From JAJISK01 sp046759185 (lineage in GTDB: Archaea; Thermoplasmatota; Thermoplasmata; RBG-16-68-12; JAJISG01), in NCBI GenBank assembly GCA_046759185.1, contig JBHIBO010000001.1, positions 1 through 64,000 on the forward strand: a DNA stretch of 64,000 bases. The letters run 5' to 3'. Within the stretch, counting starts at the first letter, position 1; the number at the start of each line of letters is the position of its first letter. The position numbers were made by a program, and so were the translations under genes. The notes under the pieces were generated by a model. That model ran no database searches and was not told the origin of the DNA. It worked only from the letters and a program-made list of their open reading frames with translations. Of the stretch, positions 54,173 to 62,448 are shown piece after piece.

Positions 54173-54781
54173 ATGGGCAAGCTTGAGAAGGGGAGCACGG
54201 CCGTTCTGATTACCGACCCGCAGAACGACTTTCTGTCCGAGGGCGGTGTGGCCTGGGACGACCTCGGAGAACGGGTGAAAGAGACGAGGGTAGTGGAACA
54301 TCTGGTTCAGATTCGGGAGGCCGCGAAGGCCGCGGGAATCCCCGTGTTCTACTCGCCGCACTACTACACGGACGAGGAATTTGAGCGCTGGAAGCATCTC
54401 AATTCCATTGACAAGTTCATGTTCGAGACCAAGATGTTCCGGGTCGGCACGTGGGGAGCCGAATTCCATCCCGACCTGGAACCGGACGAGAACACGATTG
54501 TCCTTCACTCGCACAAGGGCGCATCCAACTTTTGGACGGGGGATACGGCCCTCCAGCTCCGGCAGCGGGGCATCCAGAAGATCATCCTTGCCGGGATGTC
54601 CGCGAACATCTGCACGGAGTCCCATCTCCGCGATGCCGTGGAGAACGGGTTTGACGTCATCATGGTGAAGGACGCCACGACGGGAATCAGCCCGGAAGCG
54701 ACCCAGGCGGCCTACACGAACTACGGCTTCATCGCCGAAGAGGTCGTCACCACCGACGAGATCCTAGAGCGGTTGAAGTAG
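54173..54781 (+). CDS. isochorismatase-family cysteine hydrolase
   Basis: The 202-residue hydrolase has the catalytic triad of the family: Asp in ITDPQNDFL, Lys in LHSHKGASNF and the nucleophilic Cys in GMSANICTESHLRDA, preceded by a cis-peptide-like GM/SA. Members include nicotinamidases, carbamoylsarcosine amidases and isochorismatases; the substrate cannot be chosen from sequence alone. ATG start. The preceding AT-rich spacer follows the broken TauE gene. Confidence 0.9.
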   Translation: MGKLEKGSTAVLITDPQNDFLSEGGVAWDDLGERVKETRVVEHLVQIREAAKAAGIPVFYSPHYYTDEEFERWKHLNSIDKFMFETKMFRVGTWGAEFHPDLEPDENTIVLHSHKGASNFWTGDTALQLRQRGIQKIILAGMSANICTESHLRDAVENGFDVIMVKDATTGISPEATQAAYTNYGFIAEEVVTTDEILERLK

Positions 54782-54861
54782 GCCGCGGCTCCACGTGCTA
54801 CACGGAGGACAGGCGCGAGGGGAGGGGTCGCTGGCTCGCAGAGCCGGGCCTTCTTAAGAGT

Positions 54862-55209
54862 CTAGGCAGGGATGACGTCAGGGAGGGCTGTCGCGGAGAG
54901 CTCTCTATTCCGTCCGCTCTCGGTTAGGAATGCCATGAAACGGAACGGGGCCCGCCAGAGGACTCGGACGAGGCCTCGAAGGGAGAGGTCCCTGAGGGCC
55001 AGCTCCACCTGAGAGGGGGAGTACCCCTCGGCACTCTCCAGAAGTTCGTCCTGGGAGAGGATGCCGGCTCCGTCCCGGTTGAGGGCTTCCAGGATGCGGC
55101 GATGGAGCGGGGTGGCAGACCCGTTGCGAAGGGGTGTCCGGCTGAGGTCCACCACCTTGATTCCGCCGCTCCTGAGTGCGCGTGATCCCAGAACCTGTTC
55201 GGGGTTCAT
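54862..55209 (-). CDS. small winged-helix protein
   Basis: The 115-residue protein has a central winged-helix-like pattern: PLHRRILEALNRDGAGILSQDELLESAEGYSPSQVELALRDLSLRGLVRVL, with helix-turn-helix spacing and a hydrophobic wing. It may be a DNA-binding regulator. No named family is recognised. Its strand and position do not link it to a neighbour. It could also be a chance open frame, though the pattern argues against that. Confidence 0.5.
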   Translation of the reverse strand: MNPEQVLGSRALRSGGIKVVDLSRTPLRNGSATPLHRRILEALNRDGAGILSQDELLESAEGYSPSQVELALRDLSLRGLVRVLWRAPFRFMAFLTESGRNRELSATALPDVIPA

Positions 55210-55634
55210 GCCTCTGAATGCCCACGGGAGCTACTTGAACCCGGAAGAAAGAATCTTCCTGAACTTCGACCCCCTTCGCCTCGGATACTGTTTATGGGCG
55301 GGCGGGGTCGCGGGCGGGAGAGCTGGAGAACACTCGAGATGGTCCCCGAGACGCCCTCGCTGGTTGCCGCGTGGGCCTTCTCGGCGTGCCTGGAGACGGG
55401 TGGTCGCTTAGCGAATGCGCGAGAACCAGCTCACACTCGTGGATGCCGAAGGGGCCACAATCTTCCTTTTCATGGCCGCTGAACCATCCGAGAGCACGCC
55501 TTAGCGACCTATGGCCGTGAGAGGCTCATATAGGACCGGCACCTCAGAGACCCTCAGGGAGAACGTGCCATGAAGCGGATAAATGGCGCAGGTGAGAGCC
55601 CCTTCAATGCACCTGAACGGCTGTGAGAGGAAGC
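55210..55634. other. gene-free stretch before tag
   Basis: Open frames here are short, overlap each other and are rich in arginine and glycine, as expected from GC-rich non-coding DNA. No RNA fold, repeat or clear promoter was seen. Confidence 0.3.
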
Positions 55635-56225
55635 ATGGCGACGGTGTACCCCGGGGATGGCTTGACCCGCTGCGCCTGGGGCTTTTCCGAGCCCCTCCTG
55701 CTGGCCTACCACGATGAGGAGTGGGGCGTGCCCCTTCACGACGATCGAGCGCTCTACGAGCTTCTGGTTCTCGAGGGGATGCAGGCAGGACTGAGTTGGA
55801 TGACGGTCCTGCGGAAGCGCGCAAACTTTCGGCGTGCGATGGACGGCTTCGATCTTGCGCGCGTGGGCCGCTACACCGACAGAGACATGGGTCGTCTCCT
55901 GGCCGACGGCGGTATCATCCGGAACCGCATGAAGCTCGACGCAGCCATCGCGAACGCCCAGAAGTTCCCTGAGGTCCAGGAGGAGTTCGGCTCCTTTGAC
56001 GCATACATCTGGCGTTTCGTGGGAGGCCGCCCCAAGGTGAACCGGTTCGCGACCCTCGCGGACCTTCCGCCGGAAACGGAGGACTCGCAGGCGATGAGTC
56101 GGGATTTGCGACGGCGGGGTTTCAAGTTCGTGGGCCCCACGATTTGCTATGCCTACATGCAGGGCGCAGGCTTGGTCAATGACCACACGACGGACTGCTT
56201 CCGGCACGGGGAGCTTGCAGGATGA
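55635..56225 (+). CDS. tag: DNA-3-methyladenine glycosylase I
   Basis: The 196-residue base-excision glycosylase removes 3-methyladenine. The family signature is strong: RCAWGFSEPLLLAYHDEEWGVPLHDDRALYELLVLE, then MQAGLSWMTVLRKRANFRRA. The structural zinc ligands are present (Cys in RCAW, His in YHDEEW, and His and Cys in NDHTTDC). ATG 55635 gives the standard N-terminus; an ATG-like start four codons earlier is also in frame. Tag is mostly bacterial, so a transferred gene is possible. Confidence 0.95.
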   Translation: MATVYPGDGLTRCAWGFSEPLLLAYHDEEWGVPLHDDRALYELLVLEGMQAGLSWMTVLRKRANFRRAMDGFDLARVGRYTDRDMGRLLADGGIIRNRMKLDAAIANAQKFPEVQEEFGSFDAYIWRFVGGRPKVNRFATLADLPPETEDSQAMSRDLRRRGFKFVGPTICYAYMQGAGLVNDHTTDCFRHGELAG

Positions 56226-56292
56226 AAGGGGTTCCCCGTAATGGGGCCAGACTAGGCCGCTCCTTAAGGAGACGTTGCCCCATCTCCCTTCC

Positions 56293-57267
56293 GTGCGCGT
56301 TCTCGTCGTTGGCGGGACGGCCTTCATCGGCCGCCATACCGTGGAAGAGCTTCTGCGAAGGAACCACGAGGTCACGATCTTCCATCGCGGGACGACACCG
56401 AATCCGTTCAAGGAGCGTGTCGAAGAGGTCCTAGGTGACCGGCGTGACCCGAAGGCTGTTGCGGGGGCCCTATCCGGGCGACGCTTCCAGGTCGTTGTCG
56501 ATCTCGTCTATGTATGGGGTCCCGGCACGGGACCCCCCGAGGTGTCCTCCGTCCTCGGCGCCGTCGGGGATGGCCTCGAGCGTTACGTGTTTCTCAGCAC
56601 CTGCGGGGTCTATGCGCCGGGCTCTGGCCCCTTCCACGAAGACAGTCCCCGCGGCCCTTTGATGGGGAAGTACAGCGCCGATAAGATTGCCACGGAGGAC
56701 TACCTGTTCGAGGCCCATAGAGAGGGGCGCTTCGACGTGTCCATCGTCCGTCCACCGCATGTGTACGGCCCCTACAACAACGTGCCACGCGAGTCTTGGT
56801 TCTGGGATCGGATCGTGGCGAACCGTCCTGTCATCGTGCCTGACGAGGGGAAGACCGTCACCCACCTTGCTGCGGTCTGGGACGTGGCCTGGGCCTTGGG
56901 GGAGTGTGTGGACAACCCCGCCGCGCAGGGTGAGGCCTTTAACATCGCGCATGTTGAGCCGATTAACGAGGCAGCCCTTGTGGACCTCTTGGCGGAGGCC
57001 GCCAAGCGCGAGGTGGAGAAGGCCTTCGTACCCCGGTCCCGGATTTACGACCTTGGTGGGAGCGCTTTTGCACCGCCGTTCTATTTCGCCGTCGCCCTTG
57101 ATGCCGAGACCGATTTGGCGGTTGACGTGTCGAAGGCCATGCGAGTGCTGGGATTCCAACCGACGGGCCCCTTGGCGGGGTTCCGTCGGACTTTCGAGTG
57201 GTACATGAAGGCCGATCGGGGTCGGACGCCGAAGTTCTCCTTCGACAAAAGGCTCCTGGGGCGGTAG
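56293..57267 (+). CDS. NAD-dependent epimerase/dehydratase-like SDR
   Basis: This extended-SDR protein of about 324 residues has the Rossmann dinucleotide loop VLVVGGTAFIGRHTVEELLRR, YVFLSTCGVYAPG, the catalytic region GKYSADKIATEDYL (the usual YxxxK with Y and K kept) and RPPHVYGPYNN. It resembles nucleoside-sugar epimerase-like or RNA-binding CSP41-type SDRs; the substrate is unknown. GTG 56293 is about 28 bp after CTCCTTAAGGAG, so a leaderless start is favoured over TTG 56275. Confidence 0.86.
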   Translation: MRVLVVGGTAFIGRHTVEELLRRNHEVTIFHRGTTPNPFKERVEEVLGDRRDPKAVAGALSGRRFQVVVDLVYVWGPGTGPPEVSSVLGAVGDGLERYVFLSTCGVYAPGSGPFHEDSPRGPLMGKYSADKIATEDYLFEAHREGRFDVSIVRPPHVYGPYNNVPRESWFWDRIVANRPVIVPDEGKTVTHLAAVWDVAWALGECVDNPAAQGEAFNIAHVEPINEAALVDLLAEAAKREVEKAFVPRSRIYDLGGSAFAPPFYFAVALDAETDLAVDVSKAMRVLGFQPTGPLAGFRRTFEWYMKADRGRTPKFSFDKRLLGR

Positions 57268-57355
57268 ACAGTGGTTGGTTTCTGATGAGAGGTCCTAGCT
57301 ATGAAACCAGGGAGGCCTGTCCCTACCGATACTTGCTGACCTGGTCAAGGGCGCG

Positions 57356-57652
57356 GTGACTGCTGTCCTCCTTCCGCTCACGCCGGGGCTCGTGGTACAG
57401 CCCCTCCTTCTCCCCCAACTCTCCCTTCCGCCGAGTCCCGCCATCTGGCTTCCGGGCCTTCTCCTCGCTATCGCGGGCCTCGGACTGGTCCTTTTATCGT
57501 CCCTGGTGCTCCTCTATGCAGCCTTGCTCTGGATTGTCTTCCACGTTCTTGTCGTCCGGATCGAGGAGCCGGCGATGCGTAATCGGTTTCCCGAGGAATA
57601 CGCCGCCCATGTCGGAACGACCCCACATTGGCTACCGCAACTGCGAAGATAA
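57356..57652 (+). CDS. truncated isoprenylcysteine methyltransferase-like protein
   Basis: The 98-residue, two-helix membrane protein ends in YAALLWIVFHVLVVRIEEPAMRNRF and EEYAAHVGTTPHWLPQ, the conserved C-terminus of ICMT/NnrU-like membrane methyltransferases. The N-terminus (VTAVLLPLTPGLVVQPLLLP) matches the family's first helix. The section that normally carries the SAM-binding GPYRxVRNPMYLG motif, about 40-50 residues, is missing between the helices. It therefore looks like an internally deleted, non-catalytic remnant. The GTG start lies 25-28 bp after GATACTTG. Confidence 0.6.
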   Translation: MTAVLLPLTPGLVVQPLLLPQLSLPPSPAIWLPGLLLAIAGLGLVLLSSLVLLYAALLWIVFHVLVVRIEEPAMRNRFPEEYAAHVGTTPHWLPQLRR

Positions 57653-57698
57653 GGGGGAGCACCCGGATGGCGCCCAATGGCTGGGCCTCAGAAAAGAG

Positions 57699-58154
57699 CT
57701 AGTCTGCGGCGTACTCGGCCAACCGGCCGAGCATGCGTTCCTGGGCGCCCGGGAAGACCTCGGCAATCTCTCGCGGTCGGCGGTCCTCGAAAACCCGGTC
57801 CGCGTGGTGGCGGATGCCGTATTGGATCAGAGCGGTCAGAATCGGAATGGCGTCCTTGCCCTGTAGTGAAAGGCGGTACCGGACGTCCTTGGAGTTCTCC
57901 GGATTTACCAGGCGATCAATGAGTCCCTCGGCGCGCAGGTCCCGCAGACGCATGGAGAGGACGCGGGGGGTCAAGCCCGGGTTGTTCCGCAGGATGCGCG
58001 AGAAGGTCATATCCCCAAAGAACGCGACGTCGCGTAGAACGAGGCAGGCCCACTTGCGTCCAAGAGCACCCAAGCTAGCTCGAATGGGACAGGCATCGAA
58101 GGGGATCCTCGGCACGATGGACGACTCTTCGGTGGTGGGACTTGGCCATGCCAT
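57699..58154 (-). CDS. HxlR-family transcriptional regulator
   Basis: The 151-residue regulator has the HxlR winged helix: CPIRASLGALGRKWACLVLRDVAFFGDMTFSRILRNNPGLTPRVLSMRLRDLRAEGLIDR, with the single N-terminal cysteine found in redox- or electrophile-sensing members. It faces the VOC gene at 58242 across an AT-rich gap containing an inverted repeat, so it probably controls that gene and itself. ATG 58154. Confidence 0.93.
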   Translation of the reverse strand: MAWPSPTTEESSIVPRIPFDACPIRASLGALGRKWACLVLRDVAFFGDMTFSRILRNNPGLTPRVLSMRLRDLRAEGLIDRLVNPENSKDVRYRLSLQGKDAIPILTALIQYGIRHHADRVFEDRRPREIAEVFPGAQERMLGRLAEYAAD

Positions 58155-58185
58155 GAAATCACGCTATCCTTTCGTTCCCTTCGGG

Positions 58186-58213
58186 TGTTATATACTATAC
58201 TTTGTATATCACA
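58186..58213. promoter_or_regulatory. inverted repeat between HxlR and VOC genes
   Basis: TGTTATATAC (58186-58195) and GTATATCACA (58204-58213) form a dyad with one mismatch and an 8-nt spacer, in the most AT-rich patch of the 87-bp divergent gap. It overlaps the likely TATA boxes of both genes. It is a strong candidate HxlR operator. Confidence 0.6.
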
Positions 58214-58241
58214 CTTGCGAAGCACTCAAGGAGGCAGTCAC

Positions 58242-58643
58242 GTGAAAGAGGTTGAAACGAAGGGGAAGGATGTGGCCACGAGAGTCTGGGTGTCGGCCGT
58301 CTCGGTAACCGACTTCGACCGCGCCCTCGAGTTCTATCGAGATGCCTTGGGGTTCCCGGTTCAACTCGAAGCTCGAGACTTCGGATGGATGGAGCTGGGG
58401 CCCGACGAGCCTCTCTGCAAGATCGGCCTCTATTTGAGCGAGGAGGCGAAGGAAGGCGTGACGCCGACCGGAATCGTCCTTGAGGTCGAGGATATGGACG
58501 CCTTTGCGGAGAGACTGCGGGCCCACAAGGTGAAGTTCACTCGTGAACCCATCGAGCGACCTTGGGGTGGGGTGGTCGCTGACTTCCTTGACCCAGATGG
58601 AAACGAAATCGAGGCCGTCTACCACCCGGGTCACTACGATTAG
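58242..58643 (+). CDS. VOC-family (glyoxalase/bleomycin-resistance fold) protein
   Basis: The 133-residue protein has a vicinal-oxygen-chelate fold: TRVWVSAVSVTDFDRALEFYRDALGF, the GIVLEVEDMDAFAERLRAH second half and FLDPDGNEIEAVYHP with the C-terminal metal-ligand glutamate. It probably acts on or sequesters a reactive small molecule. It is one of the few genes here with a clear Shine-Dalgarno (AAGGAGG, 8 nt before GTG 58242). It is divergent from the HxlR regulator. Confidence 0.9.
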   Translation: MKEVETKGKDVATRVWVSAVSVTDFDRALEFYRDALGFPVQLEARDFGWMELGPDEPLCKIGLYLSEEAKEGVTPTGIVLEVEDMDAFAERLRAHKVKFTREPIERPWGGVVADFLDPDGNEIEAVYHPGHYD

Positions 58644-58682
58644 GATCTGTTGGCACCCAACCGCCGGGCGTTCTATCTAGGC

Positions 58683-59126
58683 CTAGAAGTCCGCCAGGCT
58701 GACGACCCGACGTCGCCGCGACACGTCCTTCACTTGCGCCAGGGCTGTTTCCAGGATGGTTGCGAGCCGCTCTTCCTTGGACGGCCCCCAGCCACTCTCG
58801 GAATTCCATCGATCCTGACCGGCGCGCTTGTGGGCCAACTTGTACTTGGTGCCGGTCATGAGCGTGCTGTAGGTGTTGCTGTCGACTTTCCGGACCCGTT
58901 GGTGCGCGAGAATGTACCAGTGATACTGGGTGTTCAATGGGGCCCCTGACCCTTTCGGGGCCTGGGTTTCTCTCTCCTTGATCGCGGAGAGCGTGAACTC
59001 CCATGCATCAGGCGAGACCTTACGTTCCCGCCACAGCGCGTTGGGATAGATCCAGGTGTGGTATCCTCCCACGGCCATGCCCGTGTACTTCCGTCCTTTG
59101 AATTCCTTCACTTCGTCGAAGGTCAT
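58683..59126 (-). CDS. uncharacterised protein, tryptophan-rich core
   Basis: The 147-residue protein is of unknown family. It starts MTFDEVKEFKGRKYTGMAVG and continues with GYHTWIYPNALW and TQYHWYILAHQRVRKVDSNTYSTLMTG, then GTKYKLAHKRAGQDRWN. It has no signal peptide, membrane segment or enzymatic motif. The even charge and aromatic residues suggest a folded alpha-beta protein. ATG 59126 lies about 27 bp after GGGGTATGG on the minus strand. It is convergent with the VOC gene. Confidence 0.68.
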   Translation of the reverse strand: MTFDEVKEFKGRKYTGMAVGGYHTWIYPNALWRERKVSPDAWEFTLSAIKERETQAPKGSGAPLNTQYHWYILAHQRVRKVDSNTYSTLMTGTKYKLAHKRAGQDRWNSESGWGPSKEERLATILETALAQVKDVSRRRRVVSLADF

Positions 59127-59537
59127 GGCCCATCCCCCCAGGGCTGGACGAACCATACCCCTTCCTAGGGAGGTGGATGAAACTACTCACCGGGTCAGGC
59201 TCAAATGCGGACCCAGCAGGACCGGTTGGATGCGGGGCCGCCCCCTCGAGCCTGGTCGTCGACCTCGCGCAGGAGTCCGGAATGGCCCTCATGGGTCTCC
59301 TGCGGGGGGACCGTTCAACGTGCATGTGGGCGGCCATTGAATCGGTACCCCGTGGAGATAGTTTCTTAGGCCTTCGGGTCCATGGACGAGGCGGTCCAGA
59401 GACCAGGAGGTGGTTCCCGGTATGAGATCAAAGGCGTTTTTGCAGCGGATGCCGGGAACCCTCTAGAGCCACGTTCGGTCCCCGGCGTAGGTGCGCTTGC
59501 ATGGTGAACGCCCTCCCATCTGGGACTGTCCCTACTC
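59127..59537. other. gene-free stretch before RIO-like kinase gene
   Basis: No gene, repeat or RNA can be supported in these 411 bases. Open frames are short and arginine-rich. No strong TATA box precedes the kinase ATG at 59538. Confidence 0.3.
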
Positions 59538-60272
59538 ATGTCCGAAACACTGGACGAGAGCGTCCGGTGGCGAATCCGCACCGGAAAGCTCCCCTTCCAA
59601 GAGCCGACGCGACAAGCGACGAGCCAGGCCATCCTCTCGGCAGGACTGGCGACGGAGGTCGTTGGGCTGTTGAGTGCGGGGAAGGAGGCCGATGTCTACC
59701 TCGCCACCTACGGAGACGACCCCATCGCTATCAAGGTCTATCGTCTCTTTAGGACCTCCAGGCGAGGCGGCGGCGGGGCGAAACTGGACGCCATGTCCTG
59801 GCAGGCCGCTCGCGAGTTCGATGCGTTGCACCGGGCCTGGAAGGCTGGGGCCCCTGTTCCCACGCCCGCTCGAAGGGTCGAGAACATGTTCTCCATGCGA
59901 TACCTGGGCGACGATGAAGGCCCGGCGCAACGGCTCCAGGACGTTCGGCTCACCGAACCGAAGGACTTCCTCACGCAGATCCTCGCGGCGACGGAAGCCC
60001 TGGTCCGTGGCGGACAAGTCCACGGGGACCTCAGCGCGTTCAACGTTCTCGTCCACCAGGCCCGACCCTGGTTCATCGACTTCTCGGATGCCCTCCGAGT
60101 CGACCGCCTCGGCGAGAGTCCGTGGAGGCGCCTCACCATTGCCCAGAAACGCCTCCGGCGGGATTTGCGGGCCCTCCAGGTGTACTTCCGGAAGTACGGT
60201 CTCAGCTATGACGTAGAGGGAATCGTCTCACCCCTCATTCAGGAGCTCGACGTTTTCGGCGTTCTCGACTGA
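59538..60272 (+). CDS. RIO-type atypical serine kinase
   Basis: The 244-residue protein has a RIO kinase domain: nucleotide loop LLSAGKEADVYLA (RIO1 has STGKEADVY), invariant lysine in IAIKVYRLF (K66), the flexible-loop region, catalytic VHGDLSAFNVLV (D164, N169) and the metal-binding aspartate in FIDFSDAL (D181). The last motif departs from the RIO1 IDVSQ and RIO2 forms. No RIO2-type N-terminal winged helix is present. RIO kinases act in small-subunit ribosome maturation; this divergent copy may have another role. Confidence 0.88.
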   Translation: MSETLDESVRWRIRTGKLPFQEPTRQATSQAILSAGLATEVVGLLSAGKEADVYLATYGDDPIAIKVYRLFRTSRRGGGGAKLDAMSWQAAREFDALHRAWKAGAPVPTPARRVENMFSMRYLGDDEGPAQRLQDVRLTEPKDFLTQILAATEALVRGGQVHGDLSAFNVLVHQARPWFIDFSDALRVDRLGESPWRRLTIAQKRLRRDLRALQVYFRKYGLSYDVEGIVSPLIQELDVFGVLD

Positions 60273-60285
60273 CGGACAGGGAGGC

Positions 60286-61368
60286 TCAGGGTGTGAGCCG
60301 ATAGAGACGAAACATCGGGTGTTCGACGGGCAGGACATCGACGGCGGAGAAACCAGCTTTCTCCGCGTAGTGGTTGAGCGTGGTGGGAGTTAGGACGGTT
60401 CCCGTTCCTGCGGAATTCGGGGCGGTCATGGACTGAGGGAGGCAGTGCAGGACGCTGAAGTTGTAGAAGAGGTGGCCCATGAAGTTCGCATTCTCCTCCA
60501 GGGAATCTTCCACCGCCTCATCCACGATCAGGACGGTGCCCCCTGGCGAGGCGAGTTCCCGCATCCTCTTCAGTCCCTTCACCGGATACGGGAGGTCGTG
60601 GAGCACCTCGAAGGCCGCGACCAGATCATAGGGACCCTCCAGTCCTGCCTCCTCGATGATGGACTCATGCAGGTCGATGCGGTCCGAGAGTCCCTCGGAT
60701 TCCACGTTCTGTCTCGCCGCACGAATGGAAGTCGCGTCCGGGTCGACAGCGTCAATCGTGGCCGCCGGGAATCCGTGGGCGAGACCGATGGCGGCCCAGC
60801 CGACTCCACAGCCGACCTCCAGAGCCCGCCCCCCTGCGGCGAGACGGTCCCGGACGTCGGGCATGGCGCCAATCCATTGTTCGGCGAGCTCATGGAGGAA
60901 GGTGTATCGCGACTGGAGGCCCTGGGCCCCGACGAACTCGTGCCCGTAGGCTTCGTACGGCACCCCGCCGCCGGTCTTGAACGCCTCAATCACCCCCGGT
61001 AGGGCGGCGGCGATACTGACGGGGAATCGGACGAACGGGAGGGCGTACACGGGACTCTCGGCGTCCAAGAGGGCCTCTCTGTGTGCCTGAGGGAGCGAGA
61101 AGTCGCTGGAATCCGGATCGTACGTGAGGTAGCCGCCGGCGGAGAGGGCGGACAACCACTCGAGGATGTAGCGTTCCGACAACCCGGTACGTCTTGCCAG
61201 GCCCGGCGCGGTTGTCGGCCCGGTCTCTTCTAAGGCCTCGAAGAGTCCGAGCCGATGGCCAATGTACAGCGTCATGGCGCTCATGGCCCCGTTGATTTCC
61301 TGGGCAATCCGCTCCGCGAGGTCCTCGCTCGTCGTCGCATGACCTGCCTTCTTCTCATTACCCATCAA
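60286..61368 (-). CDS. winged-helix methyltransferase (O-MT/Rv2258c-like)
   Basis: The 360-residue protein has an N-terminal dimerisation winged helix (MTLYIGHRLGLFEALEETGPTTAPGLARRTGLSERYILEWLSAL) and a C-terminal Rossmann methyltransferase (ALEVGCGVGWAAIGLA, 183-198; AVDPDATSIRAARQN; FEVLHDLPYPVKGLKRM). This is the layout of small-molecule O-methyltransferases and the Rv2258c group. The substrate is unknown. It is convergent with the RIO-like gene, 13 bp apart. Confidence 0.86.
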   Translation of the reverse strand: MMGNEKKAGHATTSEDLAERIAQEINGAMSAMTLYIGHRLGLFEALEETGPTTAPGLARRTGLSERYILEWLSALSAGGYLTYDPDSSDFSLPQAHREALLDAESPVYALPFVRFPVSIAAALPGVIEAFKTGGGVPYEAYGHEFVGAQGLQSRYTFLHELAEQWIGAMPDVRDRLAAGGRALEVGCGVGWAAIGLAHGFPAATIDAVDPDATSIRAARQNVESEGLSDRIDLHESIIEEAGLEGPYDLVAAFEVLHDLPYPVKGLKRMRELASPGGTVLIVDEAVEDSLEENANFMGHLFYNFSVLHCLPQSMTAPNSAGTGTVLTPTTLNHYAEKAGFSAVDVLPVEHPMFRLYRLTP

Positions 61369-61473
61369 TAATCCTCCTCGGGCGCAGTGTTCGCCCCGAT
61401 AAAAAGCGGGTGGTAAGCCGGTTCGACCTATTCAGCATAGGCAAGAACTGGCCTGGTCCTTGAGGCGGGGCCC

Positions 61474-62448
61474 TCAACCTTCCGGACGGGTCTCCACCGA
61501 CCGCGAGGGCTCTGGAGGAGTCGGACTCCCCGCCGGTTCCGACGACCGAAGCCCGAGGGCCGTAGCCGGCAGGACGAGGAGGATGAGGCCCAGGAGGGAG
61601 AGTTGAGCCAGGTAGGTGACCTGGAACATGCGACCCGCGAGGGCGATCAGGAGAAGTCCCATGCCCATCCATCGTCGCGGCCTGTCGTACAGGAGGTCCG
61701 CCAAATCGTACGTGTAGGCCCCGAGGGCCAGGGCGTAGATGGGAACCGGGAGGAAGAGGGTGAAGTAGACAGTCCAGACGGCAACCAGGGAGACGAAGGC
61801 GGACTGGGATGCCAGCAGATAGATGACCACCGGGAGAACAGCGAGGGGGACGAGCCACGGCCTCCAGTGGCGTCCGAGGAGGAGCAGGAAAGGCGCGGTC
61901 ACCGCCAGGATCTCCCCCACGCTGAAGATCTCTGTTGCGAAGGGTAGAGGAATCCCCACGGCGGGCGCGCTCAGGCTGGCTTGGAAGTAGTAGGTAGCGA
62001 CAAGGGCGGCCCCAATGGTGCAGGCGGCGAGAAAGTCCCAGGACCGTTTCCGCGGAAAGAGGAGGAGAAGAGGAATTACGATCGCCATGGACAGAGCATG
62101 GTAGAGCCAGGGCAGGGCGAGATGGAGGAGGGGGAGGAGGAGTCCTACCCCAAGCAGGACCGCGATGAGAAGGGCGACCGACTTCTGCCTGGCCCCTCCC
62201 TGGAGGAGCAGGAAGGCCACGAGGGCTAGCGCCACCCCGGCCGCGACGAAGGAAAAGTTGAGGGCTGCTAGGCCTACCCGCAACAGGAAATCAAAGATGG
62301 CGTTCATGACCGCCCCGGGGGGTGCGAAGGCCCCGCCTCGCAGGAGGAGGCGGAGGAGGACGAACTCGACGAGGGACGCGACGACCGCGAAGATCACGAG
62401 CGTGTGCAGCCAGGGGGCGATTGCCGTTCTAGCTCGCGACGCCTCCAT
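61474..62448 (-). CDS. unassigned polytopic membrane protein
   Basis: The 324-residue protein has about nine to ten membrane helices, few charges and scattered histidines (LHTLVIF, LHLALPWLYHAL, GRHWRPW) that could in principle bind heme, but no recognisable family motif. The C-terminus is a proline/serine-rich tail. Its ATG overlaps the end of the TorD-like gene by 20 bp, so it is translationally coupled to the molybdoenzyme group. A membrane anchor or quinone-interacting subunit is an inference from that context only. Confidence 0.65.
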   Translation of the reverse strand: MEASRARTAIAPWLHTLVIFAVVASLVEFVLLRLLLRGGAFAPPGAVMNAIFDFLLRVGLAALNFSFVAAGVALALVAFLLLQGGARQKSVALLIAVLLGVGLLLPLLHLALPWLYHALSMAIVIPLLLLFPRKRSWDFLAACTIGAALVATYYFQASLSAPAVGIPLPFATEIFSVGEILAVTAPFLLLLGRHWRPWLVPLAVLPVVIYLLASQSAFVSLVAVWTVYFTLFLPVPIYALALGAYTYDLADLLYDRPRRWMGMGLLLIALAGRMFQVTYLAQLSLLGLILLVLPATALGLRSSEPAGSPTPPEPSRSVETRPEG

